In this document: positions 43,240-51,006 of the stretch, piece by piece
How the letters are laid out: each line of letters begins with the position of its first letter
Position numbering within the stretch: the first letter of the stretch is position 1
Assembly: GCA_026387315.1 (NCBI GenBank)
Contig: JAPLLY010000043.1
Span: 7,404 to 70,583, forward strand
Reading direction: 5' to 3'
DNA length: 63,180 nucleotides
From: Candidatus Omnitrophota bacterium
GTDB lineage: Bacteria > Omnitrophota > Gorgyraeia > Gygaellales > Profunditerraquicolaceae
Translations under genes and position numbers: made by a program
Notes under the pieces: model-generated
The model's database searches: none
Told to the model about the DNA's origin: nothing
Seen by the model: the letters and a program-made list of their open reading frames with translations, nothing else

Positions 43240-43298
43240 ACCATGCCTGCCGGCGGGTAGGGTGGGTTTGCCTTCCTTTAGCCAAAGCCAAGGGGGAA
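43240..43298. repeat. GC-rich repeat remnant between ileS and dksA-like gene
   Basis: Contains TGCCTGCCGGCGGGTA and GGTTTGCCTTCCTTTAGCCA followed by AAGCCAAG and GGAAACC. The second part resembles a stretch inside aroA at 47902-47926, so it may be a small repeat family (D). Evidence is modest. Confidence 0.5.
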
Positions 43299-43304
43299 AC
43301 CAAA

Positions 43305-43688
43305 GTGAAGAAAAAATTTTCTAAAAGCGATTTGAAGGATTTTAAGAAGATTGTGCTGAAGAAGAAAGAAGAGATGCTCGGCGATCTTAAGCATATATCC
43401 GATGATACTTTAAGGAAATCACAAAAAGAGGCCTCTGGGGATATCTCCGGTTATACTTATCATATGGCGGATGTCGCTACCGATAATTACGACCGCGAGT
43501 TCTCTTTGGGATTAGCTTCCAGCGAGAGAAAATCCCTTTATGAGCTGGATGACGCGCTCAAGAGGATAGAAGAAGGAATTTTTGGTATTTGCGACGATTG
43601 TAAGTCTTCGATCACTAAGATTAGATTAAAAGCAGTTCCTTCTGCCCGGTTGTGTATTAAGTGCCAGCAGAAAAGGGAAAAGAAATAA
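43305..43688 (+). CDS. DksA/TraR-type zinc finger protein
   Basis: A 127-residue protein: N-terminal charged helices form a coiled-coil hairpin (KKIVLKKKEEMLGDLKHISD, DREFSLGLASSERKSLYELD) and a C4 zinc finger (CDDCKSSITKIRLKAVPSAR then LCIKCQ) ends it. DksA-type proteins enter the RNA polymerase secondary channel and modulate rRNA and stress promoters with ppGpp; the acidic tip expected in DksA is plausibly in the D-rich region before DREF. The GTG start lies directly after a repeat remnant. Confidence 0.88.
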   Translation: MKKKFSKSDLKDFKKIVLKKKEEMLGDLKHISDDTLRKSQKEASGDISGYTYHMADVATDNYDREFSLGLASSERKSLYELDDALKRIEEGIFGICDDCKSSITKIRLKAVPSARLCIKCQQKREKK

Positions 43689-43709
43689 AAGCTTAAGGTG
43701 CTCAATTAG

Positions 43710-44138
43710 ATGATTTTTATCATCGTTTCGAGCGTTATTTTATTGGATCAGATCACTAAGTTTCTCGCTTTAAGATTTCTGCAACTAAACAATCCGGTTC
43801 CATTAATAAAAAACTTTTTAAATTTGACCCTGGTGTATAATCGCGGGGCAGCCTTTGGTTTGTTTCAGAATCAGCTGCTTTTGTTTGTGTTGGTTTCGCT
43901 TTTTGCGATTGGGTTTATTCTCTACAATTTAAAAACAAATTCTATCATTTTAAAACTATGCTTAAGCCTGATTTTAGGCGGGGCAGTAGGCAATCTTATT
44001 GATCGTCTGCGTTTTGGTTTTGTGATTGATTTTTTGGATCTGCGTATCTGGCCGGTTTTTAATATTGCGGATTCAGTGATTACATTAGCCGCGCTGGCAT
44101 TAAGCTGGGAGTTACTATTTAGAAAAAATGCTGCCTGA
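43710..44138 (+). CDS. lspA: Signal peptidase II (lipoprotein)
   Basis: A 142-residue membrane aspartyl protease with four helices that removes lipoprotein signal peptides. LDQITKF near residue 11, LVYNRGAAFGLFQ near 47, the first catalytic Asp in GGAVGNLIDRLRFGFVIDFL and the second in FNIADSVIT are as in the family. It overlaps lgt by 11 bp, so both lipoprotein maturation enzymes are made together. Confidence 0.96.
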   Translation: MIFIIVSSVILLDQITKFLALRFLQLNNPVPLIKNFLNLTLVYNRGAAFGLFQNQLLLFVLVSLFAIGFILYNLKTNSIILKLCLSLILGGAVGNLIDRLRFGFVIDFLDLRIWPVFNIADSVITLAALALSWELLFRKNAA

Positions 44139-44865
44139 AATTTGCCGTATAGGTGTTTTTACGATTTATTCTTATGGCTTGATGCTGGTTTTGGCCTTTT
44201 TTGTTTGTACCTATTTAGCTGCTTTACAAGCAAAAAAGGAGCAAATGGATAGCGAGCAGATATTTAATCTTTGTCTCTATGTTTTTATTTTTGGCATAAT
44301 CGGTTCCCGGGTATTTTATGTGCTGATTAATGCTCGTTTTTATCTGCATAATCCCCTGGAGATTATTATGCTGTGGCACGGAGGAATGGCCTGGTTCGGT
44401 GGTTTAATCTTTGGCGCTAGCGGGGCAATTCTGTTTATTAAGAAGCATAAAATGAATTTGCTTAGGAGTTTAGATTTACTGTCTCCTTTTATTGCTTTAG
44501 GTCAGGCGATTGGCAGGATAGGATGCCTTTTAAACGGCTGTTGTTTTGGCAGGGAATCTGAATTTGGGTTGTATTTTAAAGTCTTTGATCAGATTCTGAT
44601 ACCTACTCAACTGTATTCTTCGCTGCTTCTGCTTTTAATCTTTGTTACTTTAAGATTCAAACAAGACGCTAAACATCTATCGGGCGAGATTCTCTGCAGC
44701 TATCTTTTTCTTTATTCCCTAAAGCGTTTTTTTATTGAATTCTTGCGTAACGATAGCCCGAGGATGTTCTATGGGTTAACTCTTTTTCAGATTTTATGCC
44801 TGGCGGTGTTTCTTTTCTCTTTGTGGATATTTGGTGTCATTGCGAGGAAGGCGCGAAGCGGCTGA
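44128..44865 (+). CDS. lgt: Prolipoprotein diacylglyceryl transferase, tail from a repeat
   Basis: A 245-residue polytopic enzyme transferring diacylglycerol from phosphatidylglycerol to lipobox cysteines. The Lgt signature is GQAIGRIGCLLNGCCFGRES near residue 130; GSRVFYVLINARFYLHNP near 57 and WHGGMAWFGGLIFG near 88 are also typical. The last ten residues (VIARKARSG) are encoded by a 93-bp inverted repeat, so the original C-terminus has been replaced. PgsA upstream makes its substrate lipid. Confidence 0.93.
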   Translation: MLPEICRIGVFTIYSYGLMLVLAFFVCTYLAALQAKKEQMDSEQIFNLCLYVFIFGIIGSRVFYVLINARFYLHNPLEIIMLWHGGMAWFGGLIFGASGAILFIKKHKMNLLRSLDLLSPFIALGQAIGRIGCLLNGCCFGRESEFGLYFKVFDQILIPTQLYSSLLLLLIFVTLRFKQDAKHLSGEILCSYLFLYSLKRFFIEFLRNDSPRMFYGLTLFQILCLAVFLFSLWIFGVIARKARSG

Positions 44866-44925
44866 CGAAGCAATCCCTGTGGAGAAGATTGCTTCGTCGC
44901 AAAAAGCGCTCCTCGCAATGACACC
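44833..44925. repeat. GTCATTGCGAGGA-type inverted repeat overlapping the lgt 3' end
   Basis: Arms GGTGTCATTGCGAGGA (44833-44848) and TCCTCGCAATGACACC (44910-44925) are exact complements; inside are GCGCGAAGCG and CGAAGCAATC / GATTGCTTCG. The GTCATTGCGAG...GAAGCAATC repeat is widespread in unrelated bacterial genomes. It provides the lgt stop codon. Confidence 0.92.
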
Positions 44926-44951
44926 TAAAAATCAAATCTCTAAAGGAATAG

Positions 44952-45872
44952 ATGATGGAAGAATTATTATTACAAGTTAAAGCCGAAGAGGCTAAAATGC
45001 GTTTGGATTTGCTCTTGACGGATTATGCCCTGCGTAATAATTTAGGCCTATCGCGTACAAATATTCAGAAGCTTATCCATGAAGAAAAAGTTTCTTTAAA
45101 CTCCCAGATAGTTAATAAGCCGCATCATAAGTTAAATCCGGGTGATCTGTTGCAGGTTTTTCTCCCGGAGAAAGAAAAAACAGAATTTTTACCGGAGCAG
45201 ATATCTCTGGATATTGTTTATGAGGATAAGGACATACTCCTGATTAATAAGCAGTCCGGCTTAGTGGTGCATCCGGCTCCGGGCAATCGGGCGCATACTT
45301 TAGTTAATGCTTTGTTGGGCCGCTCTACGGAACTCTCCGATATAAATAAAAATCGCCCCGGAATTGTGCATCGCCTAGACAAGGAGACTAGCGGGCTTCT
45401 AGTGATTGCTAAAAATAATGCCAGCCACTTAAAATTAGTTAAGCAGTTTGCCCGGCACAGTATCCAGCGTAAATATATTGCTATAGTTAGCGGCCGGGTA
45501 GAGTTTGACGAGGGTGTGATTGAGGCTCCGATTGGCAGGCATCCTCTAAAGCGAAAAAATATGGCGGTTTTATTCACGCAAAATACCAAATACGCCAAGA
45601 CTTCTTATAAAACATTAAAGCGCTCCAAAGATTTTAGCCTTTTGGAACTGGCGCCCTTTACCGGCAGGACGCATCAACTCCGGGTGCATTTGGTTTATTT
45701 AGGGCATCCGATACTTGGTGATACTAAGTATGGAAAGAGGGATAATTTTTCCCGCCTGGCTTTACATGCCCAAGAGATTGGTTTTATACATCCTTCCACA
45801 GGTAAGCTTATGCATTTTGCTAGTAAGATTCCTTTAGAATTTCAGGAGTTTATTAAGAAGAATTTCTCTTGA
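44952..45872 (+). CDS. RluD-family 23S rRNA pseudouridine synthase
   Basis: A 306-residue protein: S4 RNA-binding domain at about residues 12-75 and a pseudouridine synthase domain with the catalytic Asp in IVHRLDKETSGLLVIAKN near 140, then PFTGRTHQLRVHLVYLGHPILGD near 232. RluD modifies helix 69 of 23S rRNA; paralogues RluA/RluC have similar motifs, but the S4 domain and position after lspA/lgt favour RluD. Two ATG codons, 44952 and 44955, are equally possible. Confidence 0.9.
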   Translation: MMEELLLQVKAEEAKMRLDLLLTDYALRNNLGLSRTNIQKLIHEEKVSLNSQIVNKPHHKLNPGDLLQVFLPEKEKTEFLPEQISLDIVYEDKDILLINKQSGLVVHPAPGNRAHTLVNALLGRSTELSDINKNRPGIVHRLDKETSGLLVIAKNNASHLKLVKQFARHSIQRKYIAIVSGRVEFDEGVIEAPIGRHPLKRKNMAVLFTQNTKYAKTSYKTLKRSKDFSLLELAPFTGRTHQLRVHLVYLGHPILGDTKYGKRDNFSRLALHAQEIGFIHPSTGKLMHFASKIPLEFQEFIKKNFS

Positions 45873-45932
45873 TTTTTACCTAACTAATGTTATATTAATG
45901 AGTAATAAACTTAATAAATTTGCACAAAATAT

Positions 45933-46101
45933 CCTTTGCCCGTTGGGCAAAGGTTCTAATTCGCACCTTGACTTGCTCGTACTTGTCGTACTCGTAAGTC
46001 AAGCGCTCATTAAAGTTTCTAAGAAATCTATGCAAGTAATGTTCCCCCTCGCGGGAGCTCGGGGTCATTTTTCCCCAAGCGCCGGAGGCTGGGGAAAAAT
46101 G
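45933..46101. repeat. Cluster of small hairpins before the coiled-coil gene
   Basis: Three inverted repeats in a row: CCTTTGCCC/GGGCAAAGG (45933-45953), CTTGACTT/AAGTCAAG (45967-46003) and CATTTTTCCCCA/TGGGGAAAAATG (46066-46101). The last is followed by GAGGAGG and the next ATG. No protein-like frame or T-run terminator is seen in this 239-bp gap. Confidence 0.75.
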
Positions 46102-46111
46102 AGGAGGCAAA

Positions 46112-46972
46112 ATGTATCGTAAAGGTTTGATCCTATTACCTGTCCTAATTGTATTATTTATTATTTCATTATCAGCTGCCGGCGGAGTATTTTATTTATA
46201 TCAAAAAGAGTGCGCGCAAAATGTTAAGCTTCAGGGGCAGATTGTTGAACTGGAGAATCGTCAGCGCCTTACCATCGGCCAACTTGAAGAATCTAAAAAG
46301 ATAGCTACGGATCTTGAGTTAAAATTACAAGAAGCTAAAAGTAGAATGGATTCTTTAGCCGGTGAACTTACTGTGGAAAAATCAGCACATGCCGAAACGT
46401 CAAATAAATTAGAGCAGTTTAAGGCGGATCTTTCCAAGCAGAAATCTTTGCGTGAGGATCTTGAGAATAGGCTTAATCAGGTTCAAGACGATAGTAAGCA
46501 AATTAAAGAGCAAATAAAAATTATGCAACAGCAGAAGGTTGCGTTGGAGAAAAAAATTAAGAATTTAGAGATTGGCGCGGATGGCGTAGAGCTGGGTAAG
46601 GTTGTCGTTAATCCTGAAGTTCTCCAGCCGGCTAATGATGCTGCCCAAGCTCAATTAAAAATAGCTGATAAGAAAATTAATGCGACGGACGCTAAAGCCT
46701 CAAAGGTTGCTAAAAACCAACAACCTTTTTTGGCCAAGGGCCTAGAAGGCAAAGTGATGATCGTAAATAAAGAATTTAATTTTGTGGTGATTAATTTGGG
46801 CAGCAAAGATAAGGTAAGCGTAGGAGATGAATTTTTAGTTTCTCGCGCCGATAAGCCTATCGGAGATTTAAAAATAGAGAAGGTCCATGAATTTATGTCT
46901 GCTGCGGGTTTTGGTGCTGAGCTTAAAGATTTAATCAAAGAAAACGATAAGGTAACGCAAAAGATAAAGTGA
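46112..46972 (+). CDS. Membrane-anchored coiled-coil protein, unknown function
   Basis: A 286-residue protein not recognised as a named family. It has an N-terminal membrane helix (residues 7-30, LILLPVLIVLFIISLSAAGG), a long charged coiled coil at about 35-152 (rich in E, K, Q and L heptads), an Ala/Lys-rich linker and a compact C-terminal beta-like domain (about 207-285, KVMIVNKEFNFVVINLGSKD, KVSVGDEFLVSRADKPIGDL). Such C-terminal domains occur in cell-envelope proteins of several deep lineages. A GAGGAGG site precedes the ATG. GTGA overlap with aroA ties their translation. An envelope scaffold role is only a guess. Confidence 0.75.
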   Translation: MYRKGLILLPVLIVLFIISLSAAGGVFYLYQKECAQNVKLQGQIVELENRQRLTIGQLEESKKIATDLELKLQEAKSRMDSLAGELTVEKSAHAETSNKLEQFKADLSKQKSLREDLENRLNQVQDDSKQIKEQIKIMQQQKVALEKKIKNLEIGADGVELGKVVVNPEVLQPANDAAQAQLKIADKKINATDAKASKVAKNQQPFLAKGLEGKVMIVNKEFNFVVINLGSKDKVSVGDEFLVSRADKPIGDLKIEKVHEFMSAAGFGAELKDLIKENDKVTQKIK

Positions 46973-48423
46973 GCTGCATTAGAAAATCTGCTAATCGCTT
47001 AGAAACAAAATTTTCGCCCCCCGGTAAGCCTTTTTTAATTAAACACAAATTTATACTAAGCGGCCGCATTAAACTTGGCGGGGATAAGTCCATTGCTCAC
47101 CGCGCGTTAATTTTAAGCGCTTTAAGCAGTGGCAAAACCATCCTTAAGAATTTTCCTGTACATGATGATTCTTTGGCTACTTTAAATGCCTTAAGCGCTT
47201 TGGGAGTAAAAATACTGCGTAAGGAAGGGTTAGTTTCTGTTAAAGGTTGCGGCGGGCAAGGACTTGTAGCTTCCCTCCAGCCGATTTATGTGAATAATTC
47301 CGGAACCACCTTGCGTTTACTTTTAGGTGTTTTAGCCGGAATGGATTTTAAAACTAAAATTGTGGCGGGTAAATATCTTTCTCTCCGGCCAATGTCCAGG
47401 GTAAATGTGCCTTTACGTTTGATGGGGGCGCGGATTACTGCTATAATTAAAGATAATGAAGAGTATGCGCCGATAGTTATAAGCGGAGGAAATCTTAAAG
47501 GCATTATTTATCAAGCAAAGATTGCTTCGGCGCAGGTTAAATCCGCTATTCTTTTGGCGGGGTTATTTGCCAAAGGTAAAACTCAAGTCCTTGAGCGCCT
47601 AAGCACCCGTGATCATACTGAGCGTATGCTTAAACTTTTTGGCGCCAATATAATTGTAGATAATAAGAGTATAACCTTGAATCCAAACCAAGGCTTAGTC
47701 AGCCCAGGCGAGATTTATATTCCGGGAGATATTTCCTCAGCTGCTTTTTTTATAGTCTTAGCTGCGATAATTCCTAAAGCTAAGATTGTCATTGAGCACT
47801 CTAGCCTTAATCCTAGCCGTAGCGGAATAATTAATGTGCTTAAAAGGATGCGGGCTAAAATAAAAGTTGTAGTTTTTAAGGCTGATAAGTTAGAAAACAA
47901 TGGTTTGCCTTCCAATAGGCAAAGCCATAAGTTGGTAGATTTTGAGCCTAGAGGTGATCTTACTATAAGCGGTAGTAAACTTAAGGGCACGGTAGTTTAT
48001 CCTAGCGAAATACCTTCTTTAGTTGATGAGTTGCCCATTCTAATGGTCGCTGCCTGTTTTGCTCAAGGCCGTACCATAATCAAAGGGGTTGGCGAGCTTA
48101 GGGTTAAGGAGACCGACCGGATTAATTCTATGGTCGTTAATTTAAGGAAGATGGGAGCAGATATCCAGGTTAATAAAGTTGGCCGGGTAGAAAATATTGT
48201 TATCCAGGGCCAAGGCAGGCTTTGCGGGTCTGAGCTTAAAAGTTTCGGAGATCATCGCACTGCCATGAGTATGGTGGTGGCGGCTTTTGCCGCGGAGGGT
48301 GAATCTAGGTTGGATGATATTAGTTGTGTTAGTAAGTCTTTCCCCGGGTTTTTAAAGATACTAAAGAGCTTAGAATCCAGGGGACGGTTCTCTTTTTTTA
48401 AGAGAACCGTCCCCTGGATTTAA
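46969..48423 (+). CDS. aroA: 3-phosphoshikimate 1-carboxyvinyltransferase with repeat-derived parts
   Basis: A 484-residue EPSP synthase of the shikimate pathway. LGGDKSIAHRALILSALSSG near residue 37, NNSGTTLRLLLGVLAGM near 111, AQVKSAILLAGLFAKG near 187, RDHTERMLKLFGA near 213 and KETDRINSM near 380 then FGDHRTAMSMVVAAFAA near 425 are the substrate sites. Two oddities: about 12 residues (NGLPSNRQSHK) near 310, absent from relatives and from an imperfect palindrome, and a C-terminal tail of about 16 residues (SRGRFSFFKRTVPWI) encoded by a family A palindrome. The N-terminal 25 residues before SGRIKLGGDKS are also longer than usual; GTG 46969 overlaps the previous stop. Confidence 0.92.
   Translation: MSCIRKSANRLETKFSPPGKPFLIKHKFILSGRIKLGGDKSIAHRALILSALSSGKTILKNFPVHDDSLATLNALSALGVKILRKEGLVSVKGCGGQGLVASLQPIYVNNSGTTLRLLLGVLAGMDFKTKIVAGKYLSLRPMSRVNVPLRLMGARITAIIKDNEEYAPIVISGGNLKGIIYQAKIASAQVKSAILLAGLFAKGKTQVLERLSTRDHTERMLKLFGANIIVDNKSITLNPNQGLVSPGEIYIPGDISSAAFFIVLAAIIPKAKIVIEHSSLNPSRSGIINVLKRMRAKIKVVVFKADKLENNGLPSNRQSHKLVDFEPRGDLTISGSKLKGTVVYPSEIPSLVDELPILMVAACFAQGRTIIKGVGELRVKETDRINSMVVNLRKMGADIQVNKVGRVENIVIQGQGRLCGSELKSFGDHRTAMSMVVAAFAAEGESRLDDISCVSKSFPGFLKILKSLESRGRFSFFKRTVPWI
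47902..47926. repeat. Small imperfect palindrome inside aroA (family D candidate)
   Basis: GGTTTGCCT and AGGCAAAGCC surround TCCAAT, and similar sequence lies between ileS and the dksA-like gene. It is read in frame as NGLPSNRQSHK, which has no counterpart in typical AroA at this place before EPRGDLTI. A short in-frame insertion is likely but not certain. Confidence 0.5.
48374..48420. repeat. Family A palindrome forming the aroA 3' end
   Basis: Perfect 21-bp arms (48374-48394 and 48400-48420, AATCCAGGGGACGGTTCTCTT and complement) around a T5 loop. The aroA frame runs through it and stops 1 codon after. Confidence 0.93.
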
Positions 48424-48444
48424 GTTTTTTATTTAAGTTTTTGT

Positions 48445-48473
48445 TTGACAAAGGGTTTAATCTTTGTTAAAAT
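48445..48473 (+). promoter_or_regulatory. Promoter of the rod-shape cluster
   Basis: TTGACA (48445-48450), 17-bp spacer, TAAAAT (48468-48473); expected start near 48480. An AGGAG site precedes the mreB ATG at 48503. Confidence 0.8.
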
Positions 48474-48502
48474 CGTTTATCTTGAAATTTTAGGAGAAAA
48501 AT

Positions 48503-49576
48503 ATGGGAAAATTAAGTCAGCAGTTAAAGAAAGCGGTTAATTATATCCTAGGCCTCTTCTCCAATGATATGGGGATTGACTTAGGTACCGCGACGACCTT
48601 AGTTTTTGTCAAGGGCGAAGGGGTGGTGCTTTGTGAGCCTTCTGTGGTTGCTATCGAAAGGGGCACTTCGCATGTTTTAGCTGTAGGAGAAGAAGCCAAG
48701 CGCATGCTCGGGCGTACTCCTGGAAATATTATCGCGATTAGGCCGATGAAAGATGGAGTTATTTCTGACTTTGAGATTACCGAAGCTATGCTGCGTTATT
48801 TTATTAAGAAGGTGCATCATCGTAAGGTTTTAGTCAGGCCTAGAATTGTTATTGCTATCCCCTCGGGCATAACCGAGGTAGAAAAGCGGGCAGTAAAAGA
48901 TTCCGCGGAGCGTGCCGGAGCAAGAGAAGTATTTTTGATTGAGGAGCCAATCGCGGCAGCCATTGGCGTGGGCCTGCCTATCCAGGAACCTATCGGTAAT
49001 ATGATTATTGATATTGGAGGCGGTACTACGGAGATCGCGGTAATTTCACTCTGCGGGACAGTTTTTTCCAAGTCTATTCGCATTGGTGGAGATGAAATGA
49101 ATGAAGCGGTCATCGAGTATCTTAAGAAAACATATAACCTGATGATCGGTGAACGTACTTCTGAAGAGGTTAAGATTAAAATCGGTTCCGCGTATCCTTT
49201 AGAAGAGGAGATGAGTATGGAGGTAAAGGGTAGGGATCTAGTTGCGGGTTTACCTAAAACCGTTACCATTACCAGCGAAGAGATTCGTGAATCTTTACAA
49301 GAACCTTTACGCGCCATATTGGAAGTTATAAAAATATCTTTAGAGAGAACTCCTCCGGAATTAGCCGCGGATCTTATTGACCACGGGATTGTTATGGCTG
49401 GAGGCGGTTCATTATTAAGAGGGCTGGATAAATTAATTTCCGAAGAGACGGGTCTGCCTGTGCACATCACTGATGATCCGGTTACTGCGGTGGCTAATGG
49501 AACAGGTATTGTGTTAAGCGAAATTCAGTACCTTAATAAAGTTACCGTATCGGTTAAAACTGAAGCGCGCAATTAA
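48503..49576 (+). CDS. mreB: Rod shape-determining protein MreB
   Basis: A 357-residue actin-like filament protein that directs lateral wall synthesis. [19 protein letters not shown] is phosphate-1, [20 protein letters not shown] and [15 protein letters not shown] connect, [17 protein letters not shown] is phosphate-2 and [25 protein letters not shown] the adenosine motif. Near-identical to family consensus. It opens mreB-mreC-mreD-mrdA-rodA. Confidence 0.98.
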   Translation: MGKLSQQLKKAVNYILGLFSNDMGIDLGTATTLVFVKGEGVVLCEPSVVAIERGTSHVLAVGEEAKRMLGRTPGNIIAIRPMKDGVISDFEITEAMLRYFIKKVHHRKVLVRPRIVIAIPSGITEVEKRAVKDSAERAGAREVFLIEEPIAAAIGVGLPIQEPIGNMIIDIGGGTTEIAVISLCGTVFSKSIRIGGDEMNEAVIEYLKKTYNLMIGERTSEEVKIKIGSAYPLEEEMSMEVKGRDLVAGLPKTVTITSEEIRESLQEPLRAILEVIKISLERTPPELAADLIDHGIVMAGGGSLLRGLDKLISEETGLPVHITDDPVTAVANGTGIVLSEIQYLNKVTVSVKTEARN

Positions 49577-49596
49577 ATCTTACCGGATTTTTCAAT

Positions 49597-50370
49597 GTGT
49601 TTAAGTTATCCCGCAAAACCGTAATTAATTTTACACTTGTCTCCTGCGCCGTACTCCTAGTATCTAATTTTTTATCCTGTTTTAAAAATCCAGCGCAAAA
49701 AATATTCAAACCACATCTTTCCTTTATCGGCTTGGTTAAACGTGAACTCTCCGGTTTTATTTTTTATCATCGTAATATGATTCAAGCTGAGAGATTACAA
49801 AACGATATTGATTTGTTACGTTGGCGCCTGTTTGATTTACGCGAACTTAGCCAGGAAAATACCCGGCTTAAAAATTTATTTAACTTCAAACAAAAATCTT
49901 CTTTGCGCCTGGTGGCCGCCAGAGTAATTGGGCGATCGCTGGATAGTTGGTCCTCTAGCGTGATCATTGATAAAGGCAGATACAACGGAATTAAATCCGG
50001 GATGGGGGTGATTAGCCCCCAGGGATTAGTGGGTAGTATAGTAGAAAGTACGGATAATACTAGCAAGGTATTGTTAATTAACGATCCTAATCAAGGCATT
50101 TCTTGTATCGTACAACGCAGCCGGCAAGAAGGATTAGTCAGCGGGATTCTAGGTACCAATTTAATAATGCGTTATCTCCCGGATGAGGCTCAGATTATTG
50201 TTGGTGATATTATTATTACTTCGGAATTAAGCCAGATTTACCCTAAGGGATTACTCCTGGGCCGGGTGGTGGATATTGGACGGGAGTTTTCCGGGCTTAA
50301 TCGTTATGCTTTGGTTAAGCCAGCCGTCGATCTGACTAACATTGAAGAGGTATTGGTGGTTATTCCATAA
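49597..50370 (+). CDS. mreC: Rod shape-determining protein MreC
   Basis: A 257-residue bitopic periplasmic protein. Membrane helix at about residues 9-28, a short coiled coil (ERLQNDIDLLRWRLFDLREL) and the beta-rich domain with VAARVIGRSLDSWSSSVIID, KSGMGVISPQGLVGSIVEST and SQIYPKGLLLGRVVDIGREF, all typical. Its TAA stop lies just before the composite family B/A element; other members of the family B set follow TGA. Confidence 0.95.
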   Translation: MFKLSRKTVINFTLVSCAVLLVSNFLSCFKNPAQKIFKPHLSFIGLVKRELSGFIFYHRNMIQAERLQNDIDLLRWRLFDLRELSQENTRLKNLFNFKQKSSLRLVAARVIGRSLDSWSSSVIIDKGRYNGIKSGMGVISPQGLVGSIVESTDNTSKVLLINDPNQGISCIVQRSRQEGLVSGILGTNLIMRYLPDEAQIIVGDIIITSELSQIYPKGLLLGRVVDIGREFSGLNRYALVKPAVDLTNIEEVLVVIP

Positions 50371-50371
50371 A

Positions 50372-50515
50372 CTCTGCGCCTTTTTGATATTTAAATATAG
50401 AAAGGCGCAGGGGTTAGAATGAATGAACAAAAGGTGCGGGGTAAATTAAATAAAACAGGGGACGGTTCTCTTAAAAAGAGAACCGTCCCCGCGATTTAAG
50501 AAAGAAGGCGCGGCG
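50372..50515. repeat. Composite family B element with nested family A palindrome (B8)
   Basis: Starts CTCTGCGCCTTTTTGATATT and continues as the copy before nrnA (TTAAATATAGAAAGGCGCAG, GGTTAGAATGAATGAACAAA AGGTGCGGGG). A complete family A hairpin (50458-50490) then interrupts it, and it ends GAAGGCGCGGCG at the mreD GTG. The left flank reads TAAA where others read TGAA, so one duplication has mutated or was lost. Confidence 0.8.
50458..50490. repeat. Family A palindrome nested in the B8 element
   Basis: Perfect 15-bp arms GGGGACGGTTCTCTT and complement around AAA. It lies within the family B element, showing that family A arrived later. Confidence 0.9.
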
Positions 50516-50985
50516 TGAAAAAATGGCTCTTTTTATTAGTTATAATTGCCTTGTCTACTTTGCAGATAAATTGGCCGGCTTTTTTAAACTTTTTTTATTG
50601 TAAGCCGGACCTGCTTTTAATTTTTATGGTGGCTTTGGTTTTTTATGCGGATTTTAAGACGGCTTTGTTATTTGGTATTTTAGCTGGGTTGGCTAAAGAT
50701 GTATTTTTGCCCTGGACGCTGGCGATGAATACAATTTGTTTTAGTATTTGGAGTTATCTGATTTATCGCCTCAGTCGTCAGATATCTACTGAAGATGATT
50801 ATATACGCTTGACCATAGTTTTAGTGGCAGCCTTGTTAAATAATTTTATAATTGGTTTACAAAGTGTGGCGGCCGGAAATATCATACCACCAGGAATTTT
50901 TTTACGTAACCTGATTATAGTTAGCGTTTATACGATGGCGCTATCGCCTTTGATTTTTAAGCTCATAAAAAAGATAGCCGCATAG
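50515..50985 (+). CDS. mreD: Rod shape-determining protein MreD
   Basis: A 156-residue integral membrane protein with about five hydrophobic helices, small and poorly conserved as usual. FLNFFYCKPDLLLIFMVALV and FGILAGLAKDVFLPWTLAMN resemble the family's P-D-L and G-x-x-x-D regions. The place between mreC and mrdA makes the call firm. The GTG uses the last G of the composite repeat. Confidence 0.88.
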   Translation: MKKWLFLLVIIALSTLQINWPAFLNFFYCKPDLLLIFMVALVFYADFKTALLFGILAGLAKDVFLPWTLAMNTICFSIWSYLIYRLSRQISTEDDYIRLTIVLVAALLNNFIIGLQSVAAGNIIPPGIFLRNLIIVSVYTMALSPLIFKLIKKIAA

Positions 50986-51006
50986 TTACTGAACCTTCAT
51001 TAAATA

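Noticed and set aside
45898-46122. A 74-codon + strand frame before the coiled-coil gene
   Set aside because: It runs through three hairpin repeats and overlaps the real start; no conserved pattern.
48817-49470. A 217-codon - strand frame opposite mreB
   Set aside because: It is an antisense shadow of the highly conserved mreB codons, without its own ribosome site or known motifs.
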